Shown piece by piece: positions 38,539 to 46,182 of a stretch of 46,182 bases of DNA (position 1 is its first letter; each line of letters starts with the position of its first letter). The translations under genes were made by a program, and so were the position numbers. The notes under the pieces are model-generated. The model was not told the DNA's origin. It ran no database searches and saw nothing but the letters and a program-made list of their open reading frames with translations. The stretch is from Sphingorhabdus sp. GTDB lineage: Bacteria; Pseudomonadota; Alphaproteobacteria; Sphingomonadales; Sphingomonadaceae. The stretch covers positions 1-46,182 of the forward strand of contig JALREL010000177.1 in NCBI GenBank assembly GCA_023262005.1, in the 5' to 3' direction.

Positions 38539-40770
38539 GTGGCATTTATGCAGCATCGGGCTAAACCCGCGCGCATGTTTGATCGCCCTACCATAATCGA
38601 CGAAGGCTTCGCCAAGCGCGTGCTCTCCGGTGACTTGCCAGCGTCGCGCAGCAACCAGAATTTCCACGTTCCGCCCGCCCACCAATTGGTCGATATTTTC
38701 GACAGCCAGATCATGTCGAGACATCTCGATCTCTGGGCCCGGCGATCGAAGGGAAAGACCTTTTATTCCATCGGCAGTTCGGGCCACGAAGGCACCGCGG
38801 CAATGGCCGCGACCACGCGTGAGACCGATATGGCCTTCCTGCACTATCGCGATGCGGCTTTCCTGATTCAGCGCAAGAAACAGGCAGGCGGACTGACGCC
38901 GCTTTACGATATGGCGCTTAGCTTTGCCGCTTCGGCGGAGGATCCGATCTCTGGTGGGCGCCACAAGGTGCTTGGTTGTGCGCAGACCTTTGTCCCGCCG
39001 CAGACCAGCACCATCGCCTCGCATTTGCCAAAGGCCGTGGGCGCTGCGCACAGCATCGGCATGGCGCAACGCCTGAAACTGGATGATGCGGTGCTGCCGC
39101 ACGATGCGGTTATCCTGTGCTCGTTTGGCGACGCGTCGGCCAACCATTCGACGTCGCAGGGTGCAATTAACTCGGCTTGCTGGGCGGCTTACCAGCACCT
39201 GCCCATGCCGTTGATCTTCCTGTGCGAGGATAATGGCATCGGCATTTCGGTGCGCACGCCAGGTGGTTGGGTAGAGGCGAATTTCGCCCACCGCCCAGCG
39301 CTGCACTATATCCAGTGCGACGGGGTCGACATGCTCGATGCGATGCGCGGTTGTGAAGAAGCCGTTACCTATGCGCGTAGTCGTCGCAAACCGGTATTCC
39401 TGCACATGCGCACCGTGCGTCTGATGGGCCATGCGGGCGCGGATGTGGAAGCCAGCTATTCTGCGCTCGAGGCGATCGAAGCCAATGAGGCACAGGATCC
39501 GTTGCTTCATAGCGCGCGCATCCTGTTGCAGCATGGCGGGTTGTCGCGTGAAGAGATTGTCGGGCGTTACGAAGATATGCGCCAGCGGGTGGAGCGCGTG
39601 GCTTCCGAAGCGCTTACCAAGCCCCGGCTTTCGACCAACACCGAAATCATGGCACCCATCACGCCAAAGGTCGGGGCAAAAGCCTCGCCACCGCTTCCGT
39701 CAAGCACGGCGCGAGACGAGCTTTTCGCAAAGGATGCACGCAATCTTGCCAAGCCTGTTACCTTGGCGAAGTCGATCAATTTTGCGCTCGCCGACCTGAT
39801 GCAGCGTTATCCAAATATTTCGCTGTTCGGCGAAGATGTCGCCCGCAAGGGCGGCGTTTACGGCGTGACGCAGGGCTTGCAGGAAAAATTTGGTGCCGCG
39901 CGCGTGTTTGACACGCTTCTCGACGAACAGACCATCCTCGGCCTTGCAATCGGCTTGGGTCACAATGGCTTTGTACCGATCCCCGAAATCCAGTTCCTCG
40001 CTTATCTGCACAATGCCGAGGACCAGATTCGGGGCGAAGCGGCGACGCTGAGCTTTTTCTCCAACCAGCAATATCGCAACCCGATGGTCGTCCGGATCGC
40101 GGGGCTGCCTTACCAGAAGGGCTTTGGCGGCCATTTCCACAATGACAACAGCCTTGCGGTGCTGACCGACATTCCGGGTATCATTGTCGCGGTTCCCAGT
40201 TGTGCGGCCGACGCACCGGCGATGCTGCGCGAATGTGTGCAGCTGGCGCATGAAGATGGCCGGGTTATCATTTTTGTTGAACCGATTGCGCTTTACCACA
40301 CCACCGATCTTGCCGAGGCGGGTGATGGTGGCTGGACCGCGAATTATGTCGCACCCGCTGAGGCAAAACCGATAGCGCTGGGCGAACTTGGTGTGCATGG
40401 TGCGGGCAAGGATTTGGCGATCGTCACTTACGGCAATGGCTATTTCCTCTCACGTCAGGCGGAGCCCGAATTGCGCGCCAAGGGCATCGACCTGCGCATT
40501 ATTGACCTGCGCTGGCTCCATCCGCTGAACGAAGCCGGGATTGTAGAGGCCGTGTCATCGGCGAAGAAAATCCTTGTTGTTGATGAATGCCGCCGCGCTG
40601 GCAGCCCGTCGGAGAAACTGGTGACGATCCTTGCCGAAGCGGGAAGAGGGAATGATACCAGCCGCCTCACCGCCGATGATTGCTTTATTGCCTTGGGCCC
40701 GGCGGCGGAACTGACGCTGCCCAGCAAGGCGTCGATTATTGAGGCGGCATTGAAGGCAGCAGGGAAATGA
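38539..40770 (+). CDS. Fused alpha-beta 2-oxoacid dehydrogenase E1 (thiamine diphosphate)
   Basis: The protein has up to 743 residues (GTG 38539; ATG 38548 and 38575 are alternatives and none has a clear ribosome site). The first half is an E1-alpha domain (IGSSGHEGTAAMAATTRE, the diphosphate motif GDASANHSTSQGAIN). The second is an E1-beta domain (INFALADLMQRYPNISLFGEDVARKGGVYGVTQGL, DTLLDEQTILGLAIGLG). It resembles branched-chain 2-oxoacid dehydrogenase E1 subunits joined into one chain. No E2 or E3 gene is in the window. The next gene, a FabD-like acyltransferase, overlaps by four bases, so acyl transfer to or from an unusual acceptor is possible. Confidence 0.9.
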   Translation: MAFMQHRAKPARMFDRPTIIDEGFAKRVLSGDLPASRSNQNFHVPPAHQLVDIFDSQIMSRHLDLWARRSKGKTFYSIGSSGHEGTAAMAATTRETDMAFLHYRDAAFLIQRKKQAGGLTPLYDMALSFAASAEDPISGGRHKVLGCAQTFVPPQTSTIASHLPKAVGAAHSIGMAQRLKLDDAVLPHDAVILCSFGDASANHSTSQGAINSACWAAYQHLPMPLIFLCEDNGIGISVRTPGGWVEANFAHRPALHYIQCDGVDMLDAMRGCEEAVTYARSRRKPVFLHMRTVRLMGHAGADVEASYSALEAIEANEAQDPLLHSARILLQHGGLSREEIVGRYEDMRQRVERVASEALTKPRLSTNTEIMAPITPKVGAKASPPLPSSTARDELFAKDARNLAKPVTLAKSINFALADLMQRYPNISLFGEDVARKGGVYGVTQGLQEKFGAARVFDTLLDEQTILGLAIGLGHNGFVPIPEIQFLAYLHNAEDQIRGEAATLSFFSNQQYRNPMVVRIAGLPYQKGFGGHFHNDNSLAVLTDIPGIIVAVPSCAADAPAMLRECVQLAHEDGRVIIFVEPIALYHTTDLAEAGDGGWTANYVAPAEAKPIALGELGVHGAGKDLAIVTYGNGYFLSRQAEPELRAKGIDLRIIDLRWLHPLNEAGIVEAVSSAKKILVVDECRRAGSPSEKLVTILAEAGRGNDTSRLTADDCFIALGPAAELTLPSKASIIEAALKAAGK

Positions 40771-41798
40771 AGGAAAAAATCCTCGTCGTCTGCCCCGGCC
40801 GCGGAACCTATAACGCAACCGAACTTGGCTATCTGAAGCGCTACCATGGCGGTGGTGGTGCGCAGGTGGCGCGGCTCGATTCCTATCGCGCGGGACTTGG
40901 CCAGCCGACGATTTCGGCACTAGACGGCGCCGAGAAATACAGCACGTCGCTGCACATGCCCGGCGATAATGCATCGCTGCTGATCTACGCATGTGCGCTT
41001 GCCGACTTTGCCGCCATCGATCGCGATCGTTTTGATGTGGTCGCGGTCACCGGCAACTCGATGGGCTGGTATCTTGCCCTTGCTTGCGCGGGCGTCGTTG
41101 ATTTCGATGCCGGCGCGCAGCTCGTCAACACCATGGGCGGCCTGATGCATGAAAAGGGGCAGGGCGGGCAGGTTGTCTGGTCAATGTCTGATGCCGACTG
41201 GCACATCGACCCTGTAAAGGTGGCAGAAGTTGAGGCCGTTCTTGCTGAAGCTTCGCGTGATGGGCGTGCGGTGCATGTCTCGATCCGGCTGGGCGCGATG
41301 GTCGTTTTTGCCGCTGACGATGACGGCATGAAATGGTTGATGGAACGGCTTCCAAAGGATGACCGCTTCCCGATGAAGCTCAACTATCACGCCGCTTTCC
41401 ACTCGCCTTTGCTCGACCATATTGTGCCACTCGCTCATGCAGCGAACCCGGTTGCGGATTTTGGCGAAGGCATGATTCCGGCGATAGACGGAACCGGGCG
41501 GGTTTGGAGCCCCAAGGGTTTCGACGCCGAGGGGATCTACGACTACACACTCGGCACACAGATCAACCGGACCTATGATTTCACCCGTGCAGTGCAGGTC
41601 GCTGCGCGCGAATTTTGCCCGGATCGCATCGCTGTCCTCGGCCCCGGTACCACTTTGGGTGCGCCAGTGGCACAGGCCTTGATCGCATGCGGCTGGCGTG
41701 GATTGAAGGGCAAAGCCGATTTCCAGCAACGGCAGGTTGCCGATCCCATACTGGTTTCGATGGGAATGGCGGAGCAGCGCGGGGTTATCACTGGCTAA
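40767..41798 (+). CDS. FabD-like acyltransferase domain protein, malonyl-binding Arg absent
   Basis: The 343-residue protein has the malonyl/acyltransferase fold. The nucleophile elbow is GNSMGW (Ser98) where FabD has GHSLG, and AFHSPL carries the likely catalytic His212. The N-terminal FPGQGSQ is replaced by CPGRGTYN. The Arg that holds the malonyl carboxylate (RG in FabD MRGKFMQE) is absent in the matching NTMGGLMHE. The enzyme is therefore not expected to select malonyl-CoA; it may use a neutral acyl group. It is coupled to the fused E1 gene (ATGA), which supports a shared acyl substrate. Exact reaction unknown. Confidence 0.82.
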   Translation: MKEKILVVCPGRGTYNATELGYLKRYHGGGGAQVARLDSYRAGLGQPTISALDGAEKYSTSLHMPGDNASLLIYACALADFAAIDRDRFDVVAVTGNSMGWYLALACAGVVDFDAGAQLVNTMGGLMHEKGQGGQVVWSMSDADWHIDPVKVAEVEAVLAEASRDGRAVHVSIRLGAMVVFAADDDGMKWLMERLPKDDRFPMKLNYHAAFHSPLLDHIVPLAHAANPVADFGEGMIPAIDGTGRVWSPKGFDAEGIYDYTLGTQINRTYDFTRAVQVAAREFCPDRIAVLGPGTTLGAPVAQALIACGWRGLKGKADFQQRQVADPILVSMGMAEQRGVITG

Positions 41799-41908
41799 GG
41801 CGTTCGTTACATACGAATAAACGACCTCTTCCCCTCCTAGCCATTTGACATCGCTGCTATATGGTTGTCGATGGCGCGCGATTTGGCGCGCTTGAGAGGA
41901 CATTTTTT

Positions 41909-43354
41909 ATGAGCCAGCATAGCGAGACCCTGCTGCTGTTCGGCGCGACGGGGGATTTGTCGCGGCGGATGCTGCTGCCTTCGCTCTATGCCTTGCATTC
42001 GGATGAGCTGATTGCACCCAATCTGCGCATCTTCGGCACTGCCCGCAGCGAGCATGACGACGAGAGTTTCCGTAACTTTGCCAAAGAGGCCTTGTGCGAA
42101 TTCCTGCCCGATGATCGCAAGGACGAAGGCAAGATCGACGCTTTCCTGACACGGCTGCACTATCAGGCGCTTGATGCTTCGAAGCCGGAGGGCTTCAAGG
42201 CATTGGCCGACAAGATCGGCGATATTTCGGGCGGGCTTTCAATTTTCCTTTCAACCGCGCCTTTCCTGTTTGAACCCACGATCAAGGGGCTGCACGCTGC
42301 CGGGTTGGCTGGGGATAATGTCCGCATCGGCCTTGAAAAGCCCCTGGGCAACGATCTTGAATCGAGCCGCTCGATCAACGATGCCGTGAATGCGGTGTTC
42401 CCCGAAAGCCGAACTTTCCGGATCGATCATTATCTGGGCAAGGAAACGGTCCAGAACCTGATGGCACTGCGTTTTGGCAACATGCTGTTCGAGCCGCTGT
42501 GGAATGCCAATGCGATCGAACATGTTCAGATCACCGTCAGCGAAACAGTCGGTCTGGAAGGGCGTGCCGGCTTTTATGACGATACCGGTGCGCTGCGCGA
42601 CATGGTGCAAAACCATATGCTGCAACTCGTCGCGCTTACCGCAATGGAGCCGCCCGCCAATCTCGATTCCACCGCGATCCGTGACGAAAAGGTCAAGGTT
42701 CTTCGGGCCTTGCGGGGAGTCCATGATGGCGATGTGGTGACCGGCCAATATGGCAATGGCGCCGTTAAAGGTGCGCCGGTAGAAAGTTACGACAGCGACC
42801 TGGGCAAACCTTCGGACACGGAAACCTTCGTCGCGATCAAGGCCTATGTCGACAATTGGCGCTGGCAGGGCGTTCCCTTTTACCTGCGCACTGGAAAGCG
42901 GCTAGCCGAACGGCGCAGCGAAATCGTGATCCAGTTTAAACCGGTGCCGCACAATATTTTCCGCGATCGCGGAGGACGGCTTGAGGCGAACAAACTGGTG
43001 ATCCGCTTGCAACCCGAAGAATATGTCCGCCTGCTCGTCATGGCAAAGGAACCGGGGCTTGACCGGGGCGGGGTTACCTTGCGCGAAGTACCGCTCGACC
43101 TTTCATTGACCACCGCTTTCGCAGGGTCACGCCGCCGCATCGCCTATGAACGGCTGCTGCTCGACCTGATCGAGGGCGACCAGACCCTGTTCGTGCGCCG
43201 CGACGAAGTGGAGGCGCAATGGAAATGGATCGATGCCATCCGCAAATTGTGGGGCGAAACGGGCCTGAAGCCCAAAAATTACGGCGCGGGAAGCTGGGGG
43301 CCGAGTGCCGCCATTGCGCTTGCCGAACGCGATGGAGTGAGCTGGCATGAATAA
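41909..43354 (+). CDS. zwf: Glucose-6-phosphate 1-dehydrogenase
   Basis: Zwf oxidises glucose 6-phosphate to 6-phosphogluconolactone with NAD(P)+, feeding the Entner-Doudoroff route. I chose ATG 41909, with GAGAGGA upstream, giving 481 residues. Motifs are [10 protein letters not shown] (nucleotide binding), [13 protein letters not shown] (substrate and catalytic His region) and [14 protein letters not shown]. The stop lies eight bases inside edd. The lactonase gene pgl, often found between zwf and edd, is absent here. Confidence 0.97.
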   Translation: MSQHSETLLLFGATGDLSRRMLLPSLYALHSDELIAPNLRIFGTARSEHDDESFRNFAKEALCEFLPDDRKDEGKIDAFLTRLHYQALDASKPEGFKALADKIGDISGGLSIFLSTAPFLFEPTIKGLHAAGLAGDNVRIGLEKPLGNDLESSRSINDAVNAVFPESRTFRIDHYLGKETVQNLMALRFGNMLFEPLWNANAIEHVQITVSETVGLEGRAGFYDDTGALRDMVQNHMLQLVALTAMEPPANLDSTAIRDEKVKVLRALRGVHDGDVVTGQYGNGAVKGAPVESYDSDLGKPSDTETFVAIKAYVDNWRWQGVPFYLRTGKRLAERRSEIVIQFKPVPHNIFRDRGGRLEANKLVIRLQPEEYVRLLVMAKEPGLDRGGVTLREVPLDLSLTTAFAGSRRRIAYERLLLDLIEGDQTLFVRRDEVEAQWKWIDAIRKLWGETGLKPKNYGAGSWGPSAAIALAERDGVSWHE

Positions 43355-45170
43355 GCTCAACCCGGTCGTTGAGGCCGTTACCAACCGGATTATCGAAAGG
43401 TCGAAACCGGGGCGCACCGCCTATCTGGACTTGATTGCGCGCGCGCGCGATGCAGGGGTGAACCGGCCGACATTGTCGTGCGGAAACCTGGCACATGGCT
43501 TTGCGGCGAGCGGCGATGACAAGGCCGCCATTCGCGGCGGCAAGGCGATGAACATCGGGATTATCACCGCCTATAACGACATGCTTTCGGCGCATCAGCC
43601 TTATGGTCGTTACCCCGAACAGATCAAAATGTGGGCACGCGAAAAGGGCGCGACCGCACAGGTAGCTGGCGGTGTACCCGCGATGTGCGATGGGGTGACG
43701 CAAGGCCAGCTTTCGATGGAATTGTCGCTGTTCAGCCGCGACAATATCGCCATGGGCGCGGCAATCGGGCTTAGCCACGGCATGTTCGAAGGCGCGCTGC
43801 TGCTGGGCCTGTGCGACAAGATTGTTCCCGGTTTGCTGATCGGCGCTTTGCGCTTTGGCCATCTGCCGATGATCCTTATTCCCGCCGGACCGATGCCATC
43901 GGGCCTAGCCAATAAGGAAAAACAGCGCGTCCGCCAGCTTTATGCCGAGGGTAAGGTCGGGCGCGAAGAGCTGCTCGAGGCAGAAGCGGCATCCTATCAT
44001 GGCGCGGGTACCTGCACCTTTTACGGCACTGCAAATTCGAACCAGATGATGATGGAGATGATGGGGCTTCACATGCCAGGCTCCAGCTTCTGCAATCCCG
44101 GTACCAAGCTGCGACAGGAATTGACCCGCGCGGCAACGCACCGGATTACCGAAATCGGTTGGGAAGGTAGCGACTATCGACCCTTTGGCCAGTGCGTCGA
44201 TGAAAAGGCAGTTGTGAACGCTGTGGTCGGGCTGCTGGCAACGGGTGGTTCCACCAACCATGTGCTGCACTTGCCCGCAATCGCGCGCGCGGCGGGAATC
44301 ATCATCGATTGGCAGGATATGGACGAGCTGTCGTCGGTTGTGCCGCTGATCGCCCGGGTCTATCCCAATGGTGCCGGCGACGTGAATTATTTCGCGGCAG
44401 CAGGCGGCATGCCATTCGTGATCCGTGAGTTGGTCGAATCCGGCCTTGCCCATGATGACATCATGACGATTTATGGCGGCGGCCTGAGTGCCGGCGCGCG
44501 TGAACCGCGCATGGACGGCGAAGCACTGGTTTGGGATGCCGCGCCTACTGTTTCAGGAGATGACAGCATCCTGCGCGGCGTCGCCGATCCTTTCCGCCCC
44601 GATGGCGGAATGCGGCTGGTGCAGGGTAATTTGGGGCGCGGTACCTTCAAGACCAGCGCGGTTGACGAGGAACGCTGGACGATTGAAGCACCCGCGCGTG
44701 TTTTCAGCGACCAGAATGAAGTGCTGGCGGCGTTCAAGGCTGGCGAGCTCGACCGCGATGTGGTTGTCGTCGTTCGCTTCCAGGGGCCTGCGGCGAATGG
44801 CATGCCCGAATTGCACAAGCTGACGCCGCCGCTCGGCGTTTTGCAGGACAAGGGCTTCAAGGTCGCACTGGTCACCGATGGCCGCATGTCCGGTGCATCG
44901 GGCAAGGTTCCCGCTGCGATCCATATCAGCCCCGAAGCCGTTAAAGGCGGGCCGCTTGCGAAGCTGCGTGATGGCGACATCGTTCGCCTGTGCGCGCACC
45001 GCGGCAGCCTCGAAGCACTGGTCGATGCAGGCGAATGGAACGCGCGCGAAGATGCTAAGCAGCCGCCCGCCGAAACCGGTGTCGGCCGCGAACTCTTTGC
45101 AATCATGCGCCATTTCGCTGACGAGGCTGAAAAAGGTGGATCGGCCATGCTGGCGGAGGCCGGGTTGTGA
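43347..45170 (+). CDS. edd: 6-phosphogluconate dehydratase
   Basis: Edd dehydrates 6-phosphogluconate to 2-keto-3-deoxy-6-phosphogluconate. The 607-residue protein has the dehydratase cluster ligands in [20 protein letters not shown] and [22 protein letters not shown], and [23 protein letters not shown] near the C-terminus. It overlaps zwf by eight bases and glk by four (GTGA), so the three genes should form one operon. The aldolase gene eda is not in the window. Length is normal. Confidence 0.97.
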   Translation: MNKLNPVVEAVTNRIIERSKPGRTAYLDLIARARDAGVNRPTLSCGNLAHGFAASGDDKAAIRGGKAMNIGIITAYNDMLSAHQPYGRYPEQIKMWAREKGATAQVAGGVPAMCDGVTQGQLSMELSLFSRDNIAMGAAIGLSHGMFEGALLLGLCDKIVPGLLIGALRFGHLPMILIPAGPMPSGLANKEKQRVRQLYAEGKVGREELLEAEAASYHGAGTCTFYGTANSNQMMMEMMGLHMPGSSFCNPGTKLRQELTRAATHRITEIGWEGSDYRPFGQCVDEKAVVNAVVGLLATGGSTNHVLHLPAIARAAGIIIDWQDMDELSSVVPLIARVYPNGAGDVNYFAAAGGMPFVIRELVESGLAHDDIMTIYGGGLSAGAREPRMDGEALVWDAAPTVSGDDSILRGVADPFRPDGGMRLVQGNLGRGTFKTSAVDEERWTIEAPARVFSDQNEVLAAFKAGELDRDVVVVVRFQGPAANGMPELHKLTPPLGVLQDKGFKVALVTDGRMSGASGKVPAAIHISPEAVKGGPLAKLRDGDIVRLCAHRGSLEALVDAGEWNAREDAKQPPAETGVGRELFAIMRHFADEAEKGGSAMLAEAGL

Positions 45171-46117
45171 GCAGGCTGGTCACGGTTGATATTGGCGGCA
45201 CCCACGCCCGCTTTGCGCTCGCCGAAATCGCAGATGGCAAGGTTGTTTCGCTCAGTGAACCCGTAACGATGAAAACCGCGGAACATGCGTCGTTCCAGAC
45301 CGCTTGGGAGGCGTTCGGCGATATGATCGACGAGCCGATTCCGCAGGCCGTTACCATCGCGATTGCGGGGCCGATCAATGCCGAGGTGATCAAATTCACC
45401 AACAATCCGTGGATCATCCGGCCGGCGCTGATCAAGGAAAAGCTCAAGGTCGAATCCTATACGCTGGTCAACGATTTTGAAGCCGTCGGCCATGCAGTGG
45501 CACAGGCTGGCCCTGAACATTTCGTACATCTGTGTGGCCCTGACCAGCCGCTTGAAGCGACTGGCACGATCAGCATCATCGGCCCGGGTACAGGTCTTGG
45601 CGTCGCGCATGTGCTGCGCACAGATGATGGCTATCATGTGCAGGCGACCGAAGGCGGCCATATCGATTTTGCACCACTCGACAGCATTGAGGACGCGATC
45701 CTTGCCCGGTTGCGCAAGCGCTATCGCCGAGTCTCGGCGGAGCGGGTGGTTTCTGGGCCGGGCCTTGTCGACATTTATGAAACGCTGGCGAGCATCGAGG
45801 GCAGGGCGATCCAGCAACTTGACGACAAGCAGCTATGGTCGCTTGGTACCTCAGGCCAAGACAGCCTTGCAGCGGCAGCTGTCGACCGTTTCTGCCTGTC
45901 GCTCGGCAGCATCGCGGGCGATATTGCATTGGCGCAGGGCGGATTTGCCGGCGTGGTGCTGGGGTCGGGCCTGGCCGTCGCCGCGCTGTCGGGGATCGTG
46001 CCGGTGCTCGTCGGCGCCAACACCTTCCAGAGCGGCGTGTTCGACATCCCGGTGCCGCTGCGCACGTCGGCGAGCGTCGTGGTCGGGCGGAAGCCGAACA
46101 GCCGGTGGATCGTGTAG
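45167..46117 (+). CDS. glk: Glucokinase, authentic to about residue 263, abnormal C-terminus
   Basis: Glk phosphorylates glucose with ATP. Starting at GTG 45167, residues 1-263 match bacterial glucokinase: [44 protein letters not shown] and [13 protein letters not shown], then [15 protein letters not shown]. The expected ending (an exposed Phe-rich helix, an S/A-PV strand and the GLxGAA motif) is missing. From about 45958 the frame reads [22 protein letters not shown] and then unrelated residues, in DNA that jumps from 67% to 78% GC. The natural gene probably continues elsewhere and this end is a join. Treat the stop at 46117 as accidental. Confidence 0.85.
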   Translation: MSRLVTVDIGGTHARFALAEIADGKVVSLSEPVTMKTAEHASFQTAWEAFGDMIDEPIPQAVTIAIAGPINAEVIKFTNNPWIIRPALIKEKLKVESYTLVNDFEAVGHAVAQAGPEHFVHLCGPDQPLEATGTISIIGPGTGLGVAHVLRTDDGYHVQATEGGHIDFAPLDSIEDAILARLRKRYRRVSAERVVSGPGLVDIYETLASIEGRAIQQLDDKQLWSLGTSGQDSLAAAAVDRFCLSLGSIAGDIALAQGGFAGVVLGSGLAVAALSGIVPVLVGANTFQSGVFDIPVPLRTSASVVVGRKPNSRWIV

Positions 46118-46182
46118 CCGTCGACGTTCAGCGCCGCGATGCCCGTCGGCGCGGCCACCACCACCCTCCGCTCGGTGGTGGC
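45958..46182. other. High-GC foreign or chimeric contig end
   Basis: Hand counts give about 78% GC for 45961-46020 and about 72% for 46021-46182, against 67% for the preceding 60 bases. The glucokinase similarity stops here and a helicase-like fragment appears on the other strand. The simplest reading is an assembly chimera with DNA of a high-GC organism; a real insertion or rearrangement is the alternative. Confidence 0.6.
46054..46182 (-). CDS. Fragment resembling a Pif1/RecD-like helicase
   Basis: Read on the minus strand, the last 129 bases encode [20 protein letters not shown] followed by [26 protein letters not shown]-x-x-G-x-TIH is the motif Ia region of Pif1-type DNA helicases. The preceding ATP-binding loop would lie beyond the window. 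After DVRSG the similarity ends near 46054, where a normal helicase would go on to the DEASM motif. The fragment is thus broken at that point. Confidence 0.5.

Noticed and set aside
38527-39534. 335-codon open frame opposite the fused E1 gene
   Set aside because: The E1 thiamine diphosphate motif is on the plus strand; the minus frame is composition-driven.
44471-45817. 448-codon minus-strand frame across edd and glk
   Set aside because: It crosses two certain genes and its Arg/Ser-rich sequence shows no family.

Overview
The window looks like chromosome from an aerobic alphaproteobacterium of the order Sphingomonadales. The grounds are an overlapping crtY-crtI-crtB carotenoid operon, an Entner-Doudoroff operon (zwf-edd-glk), a large TonB-dependent receptor, several P450 and flavin monooxygenase genes, a prfB without the frameshift site, and moderately high GC. 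Genus cannot be fixed from the sequence alone. The last ~220 bp are much richer in GC and look like foreign or chimeric contig-end sequence.

Layout. 1-3260: the 3' part of ppdK, a DUF4262 protein and a DUF1214/DUF1254 pair. 3315-7335: tRNA-Arg(ACG), queC-queE (queuosine precursor synthesis), a small membrane protein, pmbA/tldE and a CysQ/IMPase-like phosphatase. 7345-11505 (minus): the carotenoid operon crtY-crtI-LOG-crtB, each junction a 4-base overlap. 11681-13825 (minus): a YadA-like trimeric autotransporter with a duplicated head. 14036-15856: a TonB C-terminal-domain protein, a membrane fatty acid hydroxylase/sterol desaturase and a DUF2141 protein. 15934-18923: a Baeyer-Villiger-type monooxygenase, a P450 and a small rubredoxin gene. 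18933-21485: a sulfide/persulfide detoxification locus (persulfide dioxygenase-like hydrolase, BigR/SqrR-like ArsR repressor, rhodanese, TauE/SafE exporter) around a clear divergent operator.

21469-25935 (minus): an operon of FMO, P450, crotonase-family enzyme and GST. 26088-29172: an outer-membrane MipA/OmpV protein and a PAS-GGDEF-EAL-PilZ regulator. 29318-31203: a two-subunit acyl-CoA dehydrogenase. 31289-35707: prfB, acs and an alpha-methylacyl-CoA racemase whose three catalytic residues are recognisable. 35781-38364 (minus): a TonB-dependent receptor with an apparent frameshift in its signal peptide. 38539-41798: a fused 2-oxoacid dehydrogenase E1 and a FabD-like acyltransferase lacking the malonyl-binding Arg. 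41909-46117: zwf-edd-glk.

How they fit. The P450/FMO/crotonase operon and the distant racemase gene carry the same palindrome (TTTAATC-N4-GATTAAA) just upstream, so they may form one regulon. With the heteromeric acyl-CoA dehydrogenase, acetyl-CoA synthetase and P450s this suggests oxidation and beta-oxidation of a methyl-branched isoprenoid or sterol-like side chain. The substrate is inference. The regulator is not in the window.
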